This document shows, piece after piece, positions 12,830-20,634 of a DNA stretch of 27,384 nucleotides. A program made the position numbers and the translations under genes. The notes below the pieces were generated by a model that searched no databases, was not told the origin of the DNA, and saw only the letters and a list, made by a program, of their open reading frames with translations. Location of the stretch: positions 1-27,384 of IMG/VR virus record IMGVR_UViG_3300037345_000079. The stretch is one strand, 5' to 3'. The first letter of the stretch is position 1. Each line of letters starts with the position of its first letter. This DNA is from a virus.

Positions 12830-15800
12830 CGCTGTCAAACGGAAACAGCGCTTGGTATTGGTCCCGAGCGTTGGCGTTGGTCGGAGGCCCAGACGATGCA
12901 GCGCCTTGCCCCGCAGGAGGAGGCTTGTTAAGGCCCGGCACGCCCCGTGTGCTTGGGGCTGCAGGCATTTGGCGCAGCTGACGGGCCGCTTGCCCCTGTG
13001 AGGTGAACGGAGACGTTTGAGCCGGTTTTTTCTCTTCTGCGTCAAGGTAGTTTAGAGCGGGGGTGACCGCGCTCTTGCCGACTGAGACACCCAAAGATCC
13101 CAAGTAGTTGATCAACCCGTTGGCAATGTTGCGCTGCTCTTTCTCGGTGCGACCTTTTTGCAGCAGCAGGGCCATGGCTTCAGGGTCTTTGACTGCTTTT
13201 TCCAAAACGGTACGCACAGTGGCGTTGGGCAGGGCGTCAAAAACTTGCCGGACCGCTCTAGAGCCTGCAGAAGCAGCAATCAAGGCCCCCGGACCGGATG
13301 GCGCGGCCGCCGAGCCGATACTTGAGCCGAGAATACGCAGACCCAGTTCAGTAACCGCATCAGCCCCTTGAATTACATCCTCTACAGGGAGGTTGTTTTT
13401 GAGTGCCGTTTCAATTCGGGCCATGGGCGTTAAGAGCTTCTTGTAGTTTGAAAGCTCTTGCAAAGTCATCATGCCGTTGCTGCGCATGATGTTGGCAATG
13501 GAGGGCTGGTTGCGTGAAATTGGATCGAACAGCGCGGCGGTGTATGCGTCGACGCTGAACCTGCTGCTGGGTGTATTGCCACCCGCCTTTGTGTAGGCGT
13601 AGTCGAACAGGGAGGACTTGAACCCCTCCACAGCGTCAGGGCCGCCTTTCTTGGCCAAATCGGTCAAAGCACGAATGTCCCTGACGGGAAAGCGCCCGCC
13701 CAAGCTGTCCGCAATCACTTTGGTAGGGCTCTCCGCCGTCAGCAACTTGGCAAATGCGAGCTGGTTGTTAGCGGTCTTAGCCAGCGCGCTGGTTTCCTTG
13801 GTCACCTGGGTGAGCAAGTTAGCTGCGTGAGCCGCGTCGCGCAGGTCGCCCATGATGCCCATTCTCTCCAGCAACGGGGCATTTTGCTGCGCAAACTTTG
13901 TCAGCTTGGGGTAGTTGAGCTTTTGGACATAGTTCCCCGTGGCCTCATCACGGACCGTGGTCACCGCATCTGCCGCCGCCAACCGCAGAATCCGATTGTG
14001 GGCGTCACGCACAGAGGCCACGTTGCCTGTTGCGGCAACGGCAAGAGGCTTGAGCTCCAAGGCCCGAGGGCTGTCTTTGCCAAATTTAGCAACGGCATCG
14101 CGATATTGTGTGCGAAGAAACCCCACGGAGTCCTCGATCTCCTTCATGCGCATTGCGGTCTGGTCCGCGCTGCCGCCAAAGGCACTTTGAACAAGTGTCT
14201 CTATTGGGACCCGTTCCCTGCCGGTACCCGTCACCCCTGTGACTGAGCTGGCATAGGTCCGTGTAAAGGTGTCGTTCAAGGCGCGGGAAAACTCCCGCGC
14301 TTGATCGTACATAGGGTCCTTGAGTGTGTCCAAGTCCCGCATCATGCCGTCGGCTAAGTTGCTGTAAAAGTCCGCATTGCTACGATCGCCTTTTCCTGCC
14401 GCATCCCGGCCCATTTTCAGCAAGGTGGAGCGATAGCTCACCAGGTCTTGTATGGGCTGCTCCGTGATCCGTGGGGCAAAACCTGGGGGCACTTGCCCTG
14501 TCTGAAGAAACTGGTCGGTTACTTTACCTCTGCGAAACTGATCCACAGCCGCTTCGTCCACGCCAAACGACTTCATGATCTTACGAACCTGTGGGGGAAT
14601 GTCGTCAAAAAGCGCAGGCCCCATTTCAGAGGCTCTTTGGAGAAAGGAGTCTGCGGTCGCTGTGGGTGTCAGGGTGGGGGCTTTTAGCACCGCTTGGTTG
14701 CCCACCACGGGCCTAGTCATGTTCCGCAGGGTCTCGGTCCACAGCTGGGACTCCACGTCACGCGCTTGCAACAACGCCTGCTCCGTCTCGCTTTTGACAA
14801 TCCCGCCAATCTGCTGGCGAGCGCCAGGCGTGTCTGGGGTGATCTTAGCGATCTTGCGCGCAGCGTTGGCATCAGCCATTGAAAGCCGAGTCTCCAAACC
14901 GTTGGCAAAACGGTCGTAGCGCAGCTTGCTTGCCGCGACAAGGCCCTCGGGGCCGGTCTTGCCTATTGCCTCAACAAGTTCTTGATATGCAGCCAAGGCC
15001 TCCCTTCCTTGAGCCGCTGTCTCTCCGCCAAACTGAGAGCGATGGGTACTGAGTGACGCCTCCAGATCCATGAGAGCCTTGTTGCCCGTCTTTTGCCCGG
15101 ACGTGGGAAACACATCCGGCGGCAGCTGCTGGCGTAAAGCTGCAATCAATTTCTTTGGGTCTTCGCCAGACTTTTCCAAAACATTCAAGAGGATGTTGGC
15201 AGCGCGCTTTTCCTGAGACGCGGGACCTCCTGCAAAGGAGGAATTAATGGCCCTAACAGTTGCTTTGCTGGCGTCGACTGCCGTCGTAAAGACCTTCGTC
15301 ACGGGGGTCAGGCCTGCGGCAAACTCAGCCCCAAACCGTACGCCTGCTTGCCCAGGGAAATAGGTCTCGGAAGTGCCCCCAGCTACGCCTTGCGCACCTG
15401 CGCTAACAGCTTCTGCCCCCAAGAACACCTTGGGGTTGCGGCGAGCCGTCTCTCCCATGGTCGACAAAAACTGAGATACGCGCCCTGCCGTAGGGCCAGC
15501 GGCGGGCAAAAAGAACGCAGCAGGGGCGGTGGCAATGGCCGAACCAAAGGTCGTGCCGCCCTCAAAGTAAGGCTTGAGGCGCGGATCGGCCTCTTCGGGA
15601 ACTACGCTGGAAGCGCCCTGCCCTGCCTCGTAACCAAGGTAGCCGCCCAAGGCGGTTGTGACCAATGGGATGGCTCCTGCGAGCGGCCCAATAAAGGGGG
15701 TGGCAGCGGCGGCCATAGGCATGCCAAGCCTAAACCCCGTCAAGGCACCGCCCACGACAGGGGAGTCACGAAGCGCTCCTTTTACGGCCCCCTTGCCGAT

Positions 15801-16022
15801 GGAAGCGGCCATGTCCCCAGCGTCGGGAGCCGGTGGTCCGCCAGAAGGATAGAGATCGTCAATCGTTTGTTCCTTGGGAGACGCTGCTGTGGGCCCATCT
15901 CCGCGAGCTACTCTCGGGTAAAAAGAGGGACGGCTTGCCGCTTCAATTTCCGCTGCAGTAAGGGGTGCCTCAGGCTTTTGGCCAGAAGGGAACAAGTCGT
16001 CAATGGTTGAAGCGGTTGCCAT
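12789..16022 (-). CDS. giant internal virion / DNA-ejection-like protein
   Basis: 1077-aa protein starting MATASTIDDLFPSGQ, with AAGAGGTAACTAG upstream and the upstream stop inside that leader. The N-terminus has two copies of a short motif, TIDDLFPSG (6-14) and TIDDLYPSG (53-61). Residues 88-180 contain Gly/Ala-rich hydrophobic stretches able to insert in membranes (GMPMAAAATPFIGPLAGAIP, AIATAPAAFFLPAAGP). Then comes a long helical body, and a Pro/Gln-rich tail ending DQYQALFPFDSVSPMM. Size, hydrophobic N-terminal region, helical body and position after the tail genes resemble internal or ejection proteins of podoviruses (roles like T7 gp14-16). No lysozyme or RNA polymerase motif was found. 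Last gene of the late operon. Confidence 0.6.
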   Translation of the reverse strand: MATASTIDDLFPSGQKPEAPLTAAEIEAASRPSFYPRVARGDGPTAASPKEQTIDDLYPSGGPPAPDAGDMAASIGKGAVKGALRDSPVVGGALTGFRLGMPMAAAATPFIGPLAGAIPLVTTALGGYLGYEAGQGASSVVPEEADPRLKPYFEGGTTFGSAIATAPAAFFLPAAGPTAGRVSQFLSTMGETARRNPKVFLGAEAVSAGAQGVAGGTSETYFPGQAGVRFGAEFAAGLTPVTKVFTTAVDASKATVRAINSSFAGGPASQEKRAANILLNVLEKSGEDPKKLIAALRQQLPPDVFPTSGQKTGNKALMDLEASLSTHRSQFGGETAAQGREALAAYQELVEAIGKTGPEGLVAASKLRYDRFANGLETRLSMADANAARKIAKITPDTPGARQQIGGIVKSETEQALLQARDVESQLWTETLRNMTRPVVGNQAVLKAPTLTPTATADSFLQRASEMGPALFDDIPPQVRKIMKSFGVDEAAVDQFRRGKVTDQFLQTGQVPPGFAPRITEQPIQDLVSYRSTLLKMGRDAAGKGDRSNADFYSNLADGMMRDLDTLKDPMYDQAREFSRALNDTFTRTYASSVTGVTGTGRERVPIETLVQSAFGGSADQTAMRMKEIEDSVGFLRTQYRDAVAKFGKDSPRALELKPLAVAATGNVASVRDAHNRILRLAAADAVTTVRDEATGNYVQKLNYPKLTKFAQQNAPLLERMGIMGDLRDAAHAANLLTQVTKETSALAKTANNQLAFAKLLTAESPTKVIADSLGGRFPVRDIRALTDLAKKGGPDAVEGFKSSLFDYAYTKAGGNTPSSRFSVDAYTAALFDPISRNQPSIANIMRSNGMMTLQELSNYKKLLTPMARIETALKNNLPVEDVIQGADAVTELGLRILGSSIGSAAAPSGPGALIAASAGSRAVRQVFDALPNATVRTVLEKAVKDPEAMALLLQKGRTEKEQRNIANGLINYLGSLGVSVGKSAVTPALNYLDAEEKKPAQTSPFTSQGQAARQLRQMPAAPSTRGVPGLNKPPPAGQGAASSGPPTNANARDQYQALFPFDSVSPMMGAQQPPPQ

Positions 16023-16026
16023 CTAG

Positions 16027-18060
16027 TTACCTCTTTGGACCGTCATACTTTATTTGCACTTGCTTAAACCCAGTTTGCGGGTTGATCACAATGTACTCGC
16101 CGGGGGGCAAGGTCTTCCACACGGACGGATCAATGATTGTGCGCTGTTGAATGCCCAATAGGTCTCGCACCGCGCTGATTTCTTCGAGTTTTTTGGTTGC
16201 GTCCTTGCGAGCCTGAACCCCGGTTCTTTCCTGAGATTGAATGTTAAAGGTTTTATTCTCAATCCCTTCAATCACGTTGTCCAAAGCAATGATCTTGTTG
16301 ATGTAGCCGTTCTTGTTGGAAAACACCGCTGGAGCCAGTTTAAGCTCCTTCAAAATCTGCTGTCGTTCTGCATCAGCAAAGCGAGGGTTCTCCTGCAAGG
16401 TGTTGACAACTCGGTTGGTCATGCTGTCCAGCATTGCAGTGCTCTGCTGAAACTCAGGCCCAATGCTGCCCGCTACATCCAAAGGCACGTTGCGTGCAAT
16501 CCCCGACACCAGCACGGGCACAAAGCCTGTTCCGGTCGCAGCCAAATCAAAGAAACTGGACTTTGGCGCAGTGCTGGCTATTTGGAATATCTCCGGCTCA
16601 GCCGCAGCCGAAGTCAAGCCACTAGGCACAACAGGGCGCGTTGGGGTAGATCCGCCCACAGGAGTCGTGTTGCTCGGAGGAGCAGTACCGCTTACCGGCA
16701 CTTTTTGTCCCAAGGCATCCTTTACAAAATCCGGCAGTTGGTTTCGCTGGGTACGGATTGACTTGAGCCCTGTTTCAGGGTCAGTAAATTCAATCGCCGT
16801 AGGTTGCGTGTAATCCGTGACTGCGGTCATAAAGGTGTTGCTCTGCTCAGGCGTCAAGGAACCTGCTGCGTACAACGGAGCGAATTGAATAAGGCTGTTC
16901 AAAATGTCGCCTTTGTTGCCACTGCCAAGAGGCCCTTTGTCCGTGGCCCCTGCCTTTTTAGCATCGACCCGAGACTGAGCGGCGAGCACTTGGTTAATCA
17001 AAGCGCCCTTGCGCTTTTGCAATTCAGCGTTGCTGGCGGTGACCTGATCAATATCCTTCTCACCCTGTTGCAGTGCCAACACTTTGAGCTGGCGATCGAT
17101 CTTGGAGATCTCGTCAATACGCTTGCCCATGGCGGCAGGCAATGTACGGGTCGCTCCTGCAAGGCGCGACATAAAGCTGCCGCGCAAAGGGCGGCCCGCG
17201 TCGTCCACGTTTCCTGCAAAGGCAAAGGCCCGTTGTCCGAGTTCCAGCAGCATCTGCGCCTCGGATGCACCCCTGTCTTGGCCCAAAAGGGTTTGGTACT
17301 CCGGCAAGCGAGAGGCCGTGGCCTGTGACAAGGAAGGCGCGGTAGCAGGCTGCTGATTAAATAGATCCATTGATGACTTTCTGGCAGCAGCCACCATGTC
17401 AGCAGGAAACATCATCAAATCTTCAGGAACGGCAGTGTCTCCAACAGGGGTCACACCGTTCTCATCAGACCCTGCTTGAAAATTTTGGACATAGCCTCCC
17501 CGTGCCATCGCAATCGGAGGCTGGCCGGGGGGCATGCCCGGTGGCATTCCTGGGGGCATGCCCGGAGGTGCGCCACTCGGAGGACCGCCGCCCATACCAG
17601 CCATCAACTCGGCAATGCCGCCTTGCGCTGGTGGCGGAGGCATACCCGCATCCGGAGGCATCGGGGGCATGCCCGGAGGAGGCATTCCCGGGTCGCCGCC
17701 CATCATCGGGGGCTGAGGCCCTTGGGCCATTTCCGCAGAGGCAGGCAACGCGCCAATGCCGCCCCCGCCTTGTTGTGACAAGACAGTTTGCAGCATGGCC
17801 AGCACGGTCTCTGGCGTCTCAGTGGCGGCTTGGTAGCCCACCAGATCAGCCAGTTCATCGCGCCGTGCGTCGATGGAGCGCATGTCACCGCGCAGATTGT
17901 TCATCAGTATTTCAGGAGAGTCCGGGCGACGCTCCATCATCGACTCAGGGCTATCCTCGCCTTCATCGCCCACGTCTTCCCCGTCATCCATGGAATCCAT
18001 GAAACCCTGCATGATGCCGCTGTTCTCAACGTCATCTTCCACCATCATTTTGTTTTTCAT
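16027..18060 (-). CDS. large virion protein with Pro-Met-Gly-rich region
   Basis: 677-aa protein starting MKNKMMVEDDVENSG, with AAGAGG five bases upstream. Residues 17-50 are acidic. Residues 115-183 are a Pro/Met/Gly repeat built on GMPP units (GAPPGMPPGMPPGMPPGQPP), followed at 185-198 by MARGGYVQNFQAGS, a short motif I have seen in phage structural proteins. Residues 290-370 are charged helices likely to form a coiled coil. The C-terminal half mixes low-complexity linkers and helices. It is immediately downstream of the 854-aa protein gene (9-nt gap) and is probably a virion component. The exact role is not identifiable. Confidence 0.55.
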   Translation of the reverse strand: MKNKMMVEDDVENSGIMQGFMDSMDDGEDVGDEGEDSPESMMERRPDSPEILMNNLRGDMRSIDARRDELADLVGYQAATETPETVLAMLQTVLSQQGGGGIGALPASAEMAQGPQPPMMGGDPGMPPPGMPPMPPDAGMPPPPAQGGIAELMAGMGGGPPSGAPPGMPPGMPPGMPPGQPPIAMARGGYVQNFQAGSDENGVTPVGDTAVPEDLMMFPADMVAAARKSSMDLFNQQPATAPSLSQATASRLPEYQTLLGQDRGASEAQMLLELGQRAFAFAGNVDDAGRPLRGSFMSRLAGATRTLPAAMGKRIDEISKIDRQLKVLALQQGEKDIDQVTASNAELQKRKGALINQVLAAQSRVDAKKAGATDKGPLGSGNKGDILNSLIQFAPLYAAGSLTPEQSNTFMTAVTDYTQPTAIEFTDPETGLKSIRTQRNQLPDFVKDALGQKVPVSGTAPPSNTTPVGGSTPTRPVVPSGLTSAAAEPEIFQIASTAPKSSFFDLAATGTGFVPVLVSGIARNVPLDVAGSIGPEFQQSTAMLDSMTNRVVNTLQENPRFADAERQQILKELKLAPAVFSNKNGYINKIIALDNVIEGIENKTFNIQSQERTGVQARKDATKKLEEISAVRDLLGIQQRTIIDPSVWKTLPPGEYIVINPQTGFKQVQIKYDGPKR

Positions 18061-18069
18061 AGTGACCTC

Positions 18070-20634
18070 TTAGAAAAGACCGGCTTTTTTGGCCCCGGCG
18101 GCGGTGGATGCAACCCCAAGGCCGATGCCAACAGCTTGTTGGAACGGGCTGGCCGTCGGCTGGCTGGCCACCTGCGTGGACATTTGCGTAGACGGAGCGC
18201 CCTTGTAGATGTCGGACAAGAACCCGGCCTGCTGGTAGGGCGCATAGACCTGCTGCAGTTCCGTGGCGCGTTGTGCGTCCAAAGCCTGCTGGTTGAACGC
18301 TTGCTGCGCTTGGCCCGTGTTGTACAAGAAGTTGATGTCGCCTTGCTGTAGCGCCTGAGCGGTTTGGCCCAATGCGCCTTGCTGCACGCCAAGTTGCCCG
18401 AGCTGACCGGCCATCTGACCAAGGCCCTGCGCTTGCTGTTGGCCAATGCCGAACTGCTGCGTGGCCAACTGCCCGATGCCTTGGCCAAGGCCCTGCATCT
18501 GCTGCGCTTGTTGGCCGTAAATGCCAGCGGCAGTCTGCGCGGTTTGGTTGCGCGCTTGAGACTGCTGCATCAGCAAGTTGGAAATGTTTTGGTTGATCGA
18601 AGCCTCTTGGCCTGCCAATGCACCGCCCTGAGACGCCAAGTTGCCGTACTGTTGCGCGGCTTGGCTGTAGATGCCAGCGGCACCCTGTCCAAGTTGTGCC
18701 TGCTGCACCCCAAGCTGACCCAAGCCTTGGCCAGCGGCCACTTGGTTTTGAGCCAAATTGCCGTAGAGGCCCGCTGCAGATTGGCCCAGTTGAGCCTGCT
18801 GCGCGGCTTGCGAGCCGACCTGCTGCCCGATGTTGGCCAGTTGCGATGCTCCAGCTTGACCCAATTGAGCGCCCTGCGCTGCAAAGTTACCCAGTTGTGA
18901 GCCTGCCTGGACGCCGAGTCCCGCTTGTTGGGCGGCCAACTGCGCGGCGTTTTGTTGAAGGCCCGCTTGCTGCGCTGAAGCGCTAATCTGACCTTGGCCC
19001 GCTGCCATAAACTGCTGAGCGGCGTTCTGCCCAAGACCAGCTTGCTGCGCTGCAAGACTACCTAGTTGTGAGCCTGCTTGGAGACCGAGGCCTGCTTGTT
19101 GGGCGGCCAACTGAGCGGCGTTTTGTTGAAGGCCCGCTTGCTGCGCTGAAGCGCCAATCTGACCTTGGCCCGCTGCCATAAACTGCTGAGCGGCGTTCTG
19201 CCCAAAGCCTGCTTGCTGCGCTGCGACCTGCGCCTGCTGCGCGCCTAATTGCCCAATGCCTTGGCCCACCTGCATCTGGCGCTGCTGTTGCTGCTCAAAG
19301 GAGGACATGGCTTGGGCTTGGGCTTGGCTGTAGCCTTGAGACAGTAAGTTGGCAATGGTGGAGGACTTTTGATCCAGCAAGTTGCGCTGCATCTCAGCGC
19401 GCTGAACACCCTCTCGCTCACCGCCAAACGCCCCCGATCGGACTGCTTGTGCTGCCGCGCCTTGGCCCGCGATCAGGCTTTGGCGGTCCATCTGCCTCAT
19501 CGTCTCGTCGATGACTTGCTGGCGGTAAGGGTCCATGAAGGACTGAGCCGAAGCGGGGTCATAGCCCTGCTGCGCCCCGCCTAAGGTCCCAATGCCTTGG
19601 CCAAGCGCTTGCTCGGCCGCGCCGAACCCCGGCTGGTTGGCGGCTGCCGCCGAGGCCATCGCGCCACCATACAGGGCATCGACCCCTTGCCGCATGCCGG
19701 GAGCCTGTGCCGCTTGTGCTGCCATTCCGACAGCCTGTTGGCCTTGACCAAGTCCTTGCCCAATGGCTTGCTGCGCCGCGCCGAATCCCGGCTGGTCGAC
19801 TGCTGCCGCCGAGGCCATCGCGCCACCATACAGGGCATCGACCCCTTGCCGCATGCCGGGAGCCTGCGCCGCCTGTGCGGCCATTCCAACGGCCTGTTGG
19901 CCTTGACCAAGTCCTTGCCCAATGGCCTGCTGCGCCGCGCCAAAGTTAGGTTGTGCACTTTGGAGTTGACCGGCCGCCTGCCCCATAAGAGCCTGAGAGC
20001 CCCTGAAGTCAGCGCCTCCCGAGCCAAGTGCCAGCTGCTGCGCTTGCGTCAAACCGCCAATGCCCTGGGCAATGGCTGAAGTTGCGGGCTGCAAGTTGGC
20101 TTGGCTGGACATTGCCGCCATGTTTTGGGCCGTGGCCAGCGAGCCGAGGCCCGTGCCTATGTCTTGGCGAGCTGCGCCAAACTGGCCGGTGGTGTCGGAT
20201 GCTACTGCGCGCTGCGCGGCGGCATCCAAGTAGCCGAGGCCCTGGTTTAACTGGCCTATGCCCGAAGTGATGTTGCCAGCGGCCTGCCCTGCTTGGCCCA
20301 TGGCCTGTTGGGCGTCCGTGAACTGGTTGCGCGTGTCCGCTCCGCGCAATACATCGGCTGCCTCGCCGGTGGTCCGATATGCCGTGCCTAACGCTTGGTT
20401 GGCCGCCGTCATGTAGGGTGTAAAAGACCCCACCCCCATGTCGGAGGTGGCCTGCATGGCTTGGCGCTGTGGGTCGGTAAACCCGGCAACTTGGTAGCCC
20501 GGCAGCTGTTGGGCGAGGGTTTGACCACCACCCGTGTTAAACGCGAGTTTCTGCGCTTCTTCAAGCAGCTTTAACTTGTACGCTTCGATCTCCGGGGCTT
20601 CCCGGACTATCTGCTGTGTGGTTTCGGTTGCCAT
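18070..20634 (-). CDS. Gln/Ala/Gly-repeat virion protein
   Basis: 854-aa protein starting MATETTQQIVREAPEIEAYK, with AAAGGTAAATAA upstream. No Cys, Trp or His was found on reading. A conserved island at 365-440 (SFMDPYRQQVIDETMRQMDR, GAFGGEREGVQRAEMQRN) is one I recognise from structural proteins of many aquatic phages. Flanking it is a very long Gln/Ala/Gly-rich array with variants of AAQQAGLGQ. Two exact-register internal duplications are present, 53 aa (228-280 and 281-333) and 57 aa (471-527 and 528-584). The C-terminus ends in an Ala/Gly helix (GIGLGVASTAAGAKK). The composition suggests a long helical or coiled protein ejected with, or lining, the tail channel. Function inferred. Confidence 0.6.
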   Translation of the reverse strand: MATETTQQIVREAPEIEAYKLKLLEEAQKLAFNTGGGQTLAQQLPGYQVAGFTDPQRQAMQATSDMGVGSFTPYMTAANQALGTAYRTTGEAADVLRGADTRNQFTDAQQAMGQAGQAAGNITSGIGQLNQGLGYLDAAAQRAVASDTTGQFGAARQDIGTGLGSLATAQNMAAMSSQANLQPATSAIAQGIGGLTQAQQLALGSGGADFRGSQALMGQAAGQLQSAQPNFGAAQQAIGQGLGQGQQAVGMAAQAAQAPGMRQGVDALYGGAMASAAAVDQPGFGAAQQAIGQGLGQGQQAVGMAAQAAQAPGMRQGVDALYGGAMASAAAANQPGFGAAEQALGQGIGTLGGAQQGYDPASAQSFMDPYRQQVIDETMRQMDRQSLIAGQGAAAQAVRSGAFGGEREGVQRAEMQRNLLDQKSSTIANLLSQGYSQAQAQAMSSFEQQQQRQMQVGQGIGQLGAQQAQVAAQQAGFGQNAAQQFMAAGQGQIGASAQQAGLQQNAAQLAAQQAGLGLQAGSQLGSLAAQQAGLGQNAAQQFMAAGQGQISASAQQAGLQQNAAQLAAQQAGLGVQAGSQLGNFAAQGAQLGQAGASQLANIGQQVGSQAAQQAQLGQSAAGLYGNLAQNQVAAGQGLGQLGVQQAQLGQGAAGIYSQAAQQYGNLASQGGALAGQEASINQNISNLLMQQSQARNQTAQTAAGIYGQQAQQMQGLGQGIGQLATQQFGIGQQQAQGLGQMAGQLGQLGVQQGALGQTAQALQQGDINFLYNTGQAQQAFNQQALDAQRATELQQVYAPYQQAGFLSDIYKGAPSTQMSTQVASQPTASPFQQAVGIGLGVASTAAGAKKAGLF
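18883..19224 (-). repeat. tandem duplication, 171-bp unit, in the 854-aa gene
   Basis: Two adjacent copies (19054-19224 and 18883-19053) encode 57-residue units beginning AAQQAGFGQN and AAQQAGLGQN. They differ at only a few residues (F/L, G/S, L/V, SL/NF) and are also very similar at the DNA level, so the duplication looks recent. Confidence 0.85.
19636..19953 (-). repeat. tandem duplication, 159-bp unit, in the 854-aa gene
   Basis: Two adjacent copies (19795-19953 and 19636-19794) encode 53-residue units beginning QPNFGAAQQAIGQGLG and QPGFGAAQQAIGQGLG. They differ at only three residues, and a partial third copy (QPGFGAAEQALGQGIG) follows. The central DNA around the words VDALYGGAMASAAA is identical in both copies. 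Confidence 0.9.

Noticed and set aside
18883-19953. Regular repeats as a possible CRISPR array
   Set aside because: The repeats are in frame within one continuous gene, adjacent without unique spacers, and encode repeated protein units.
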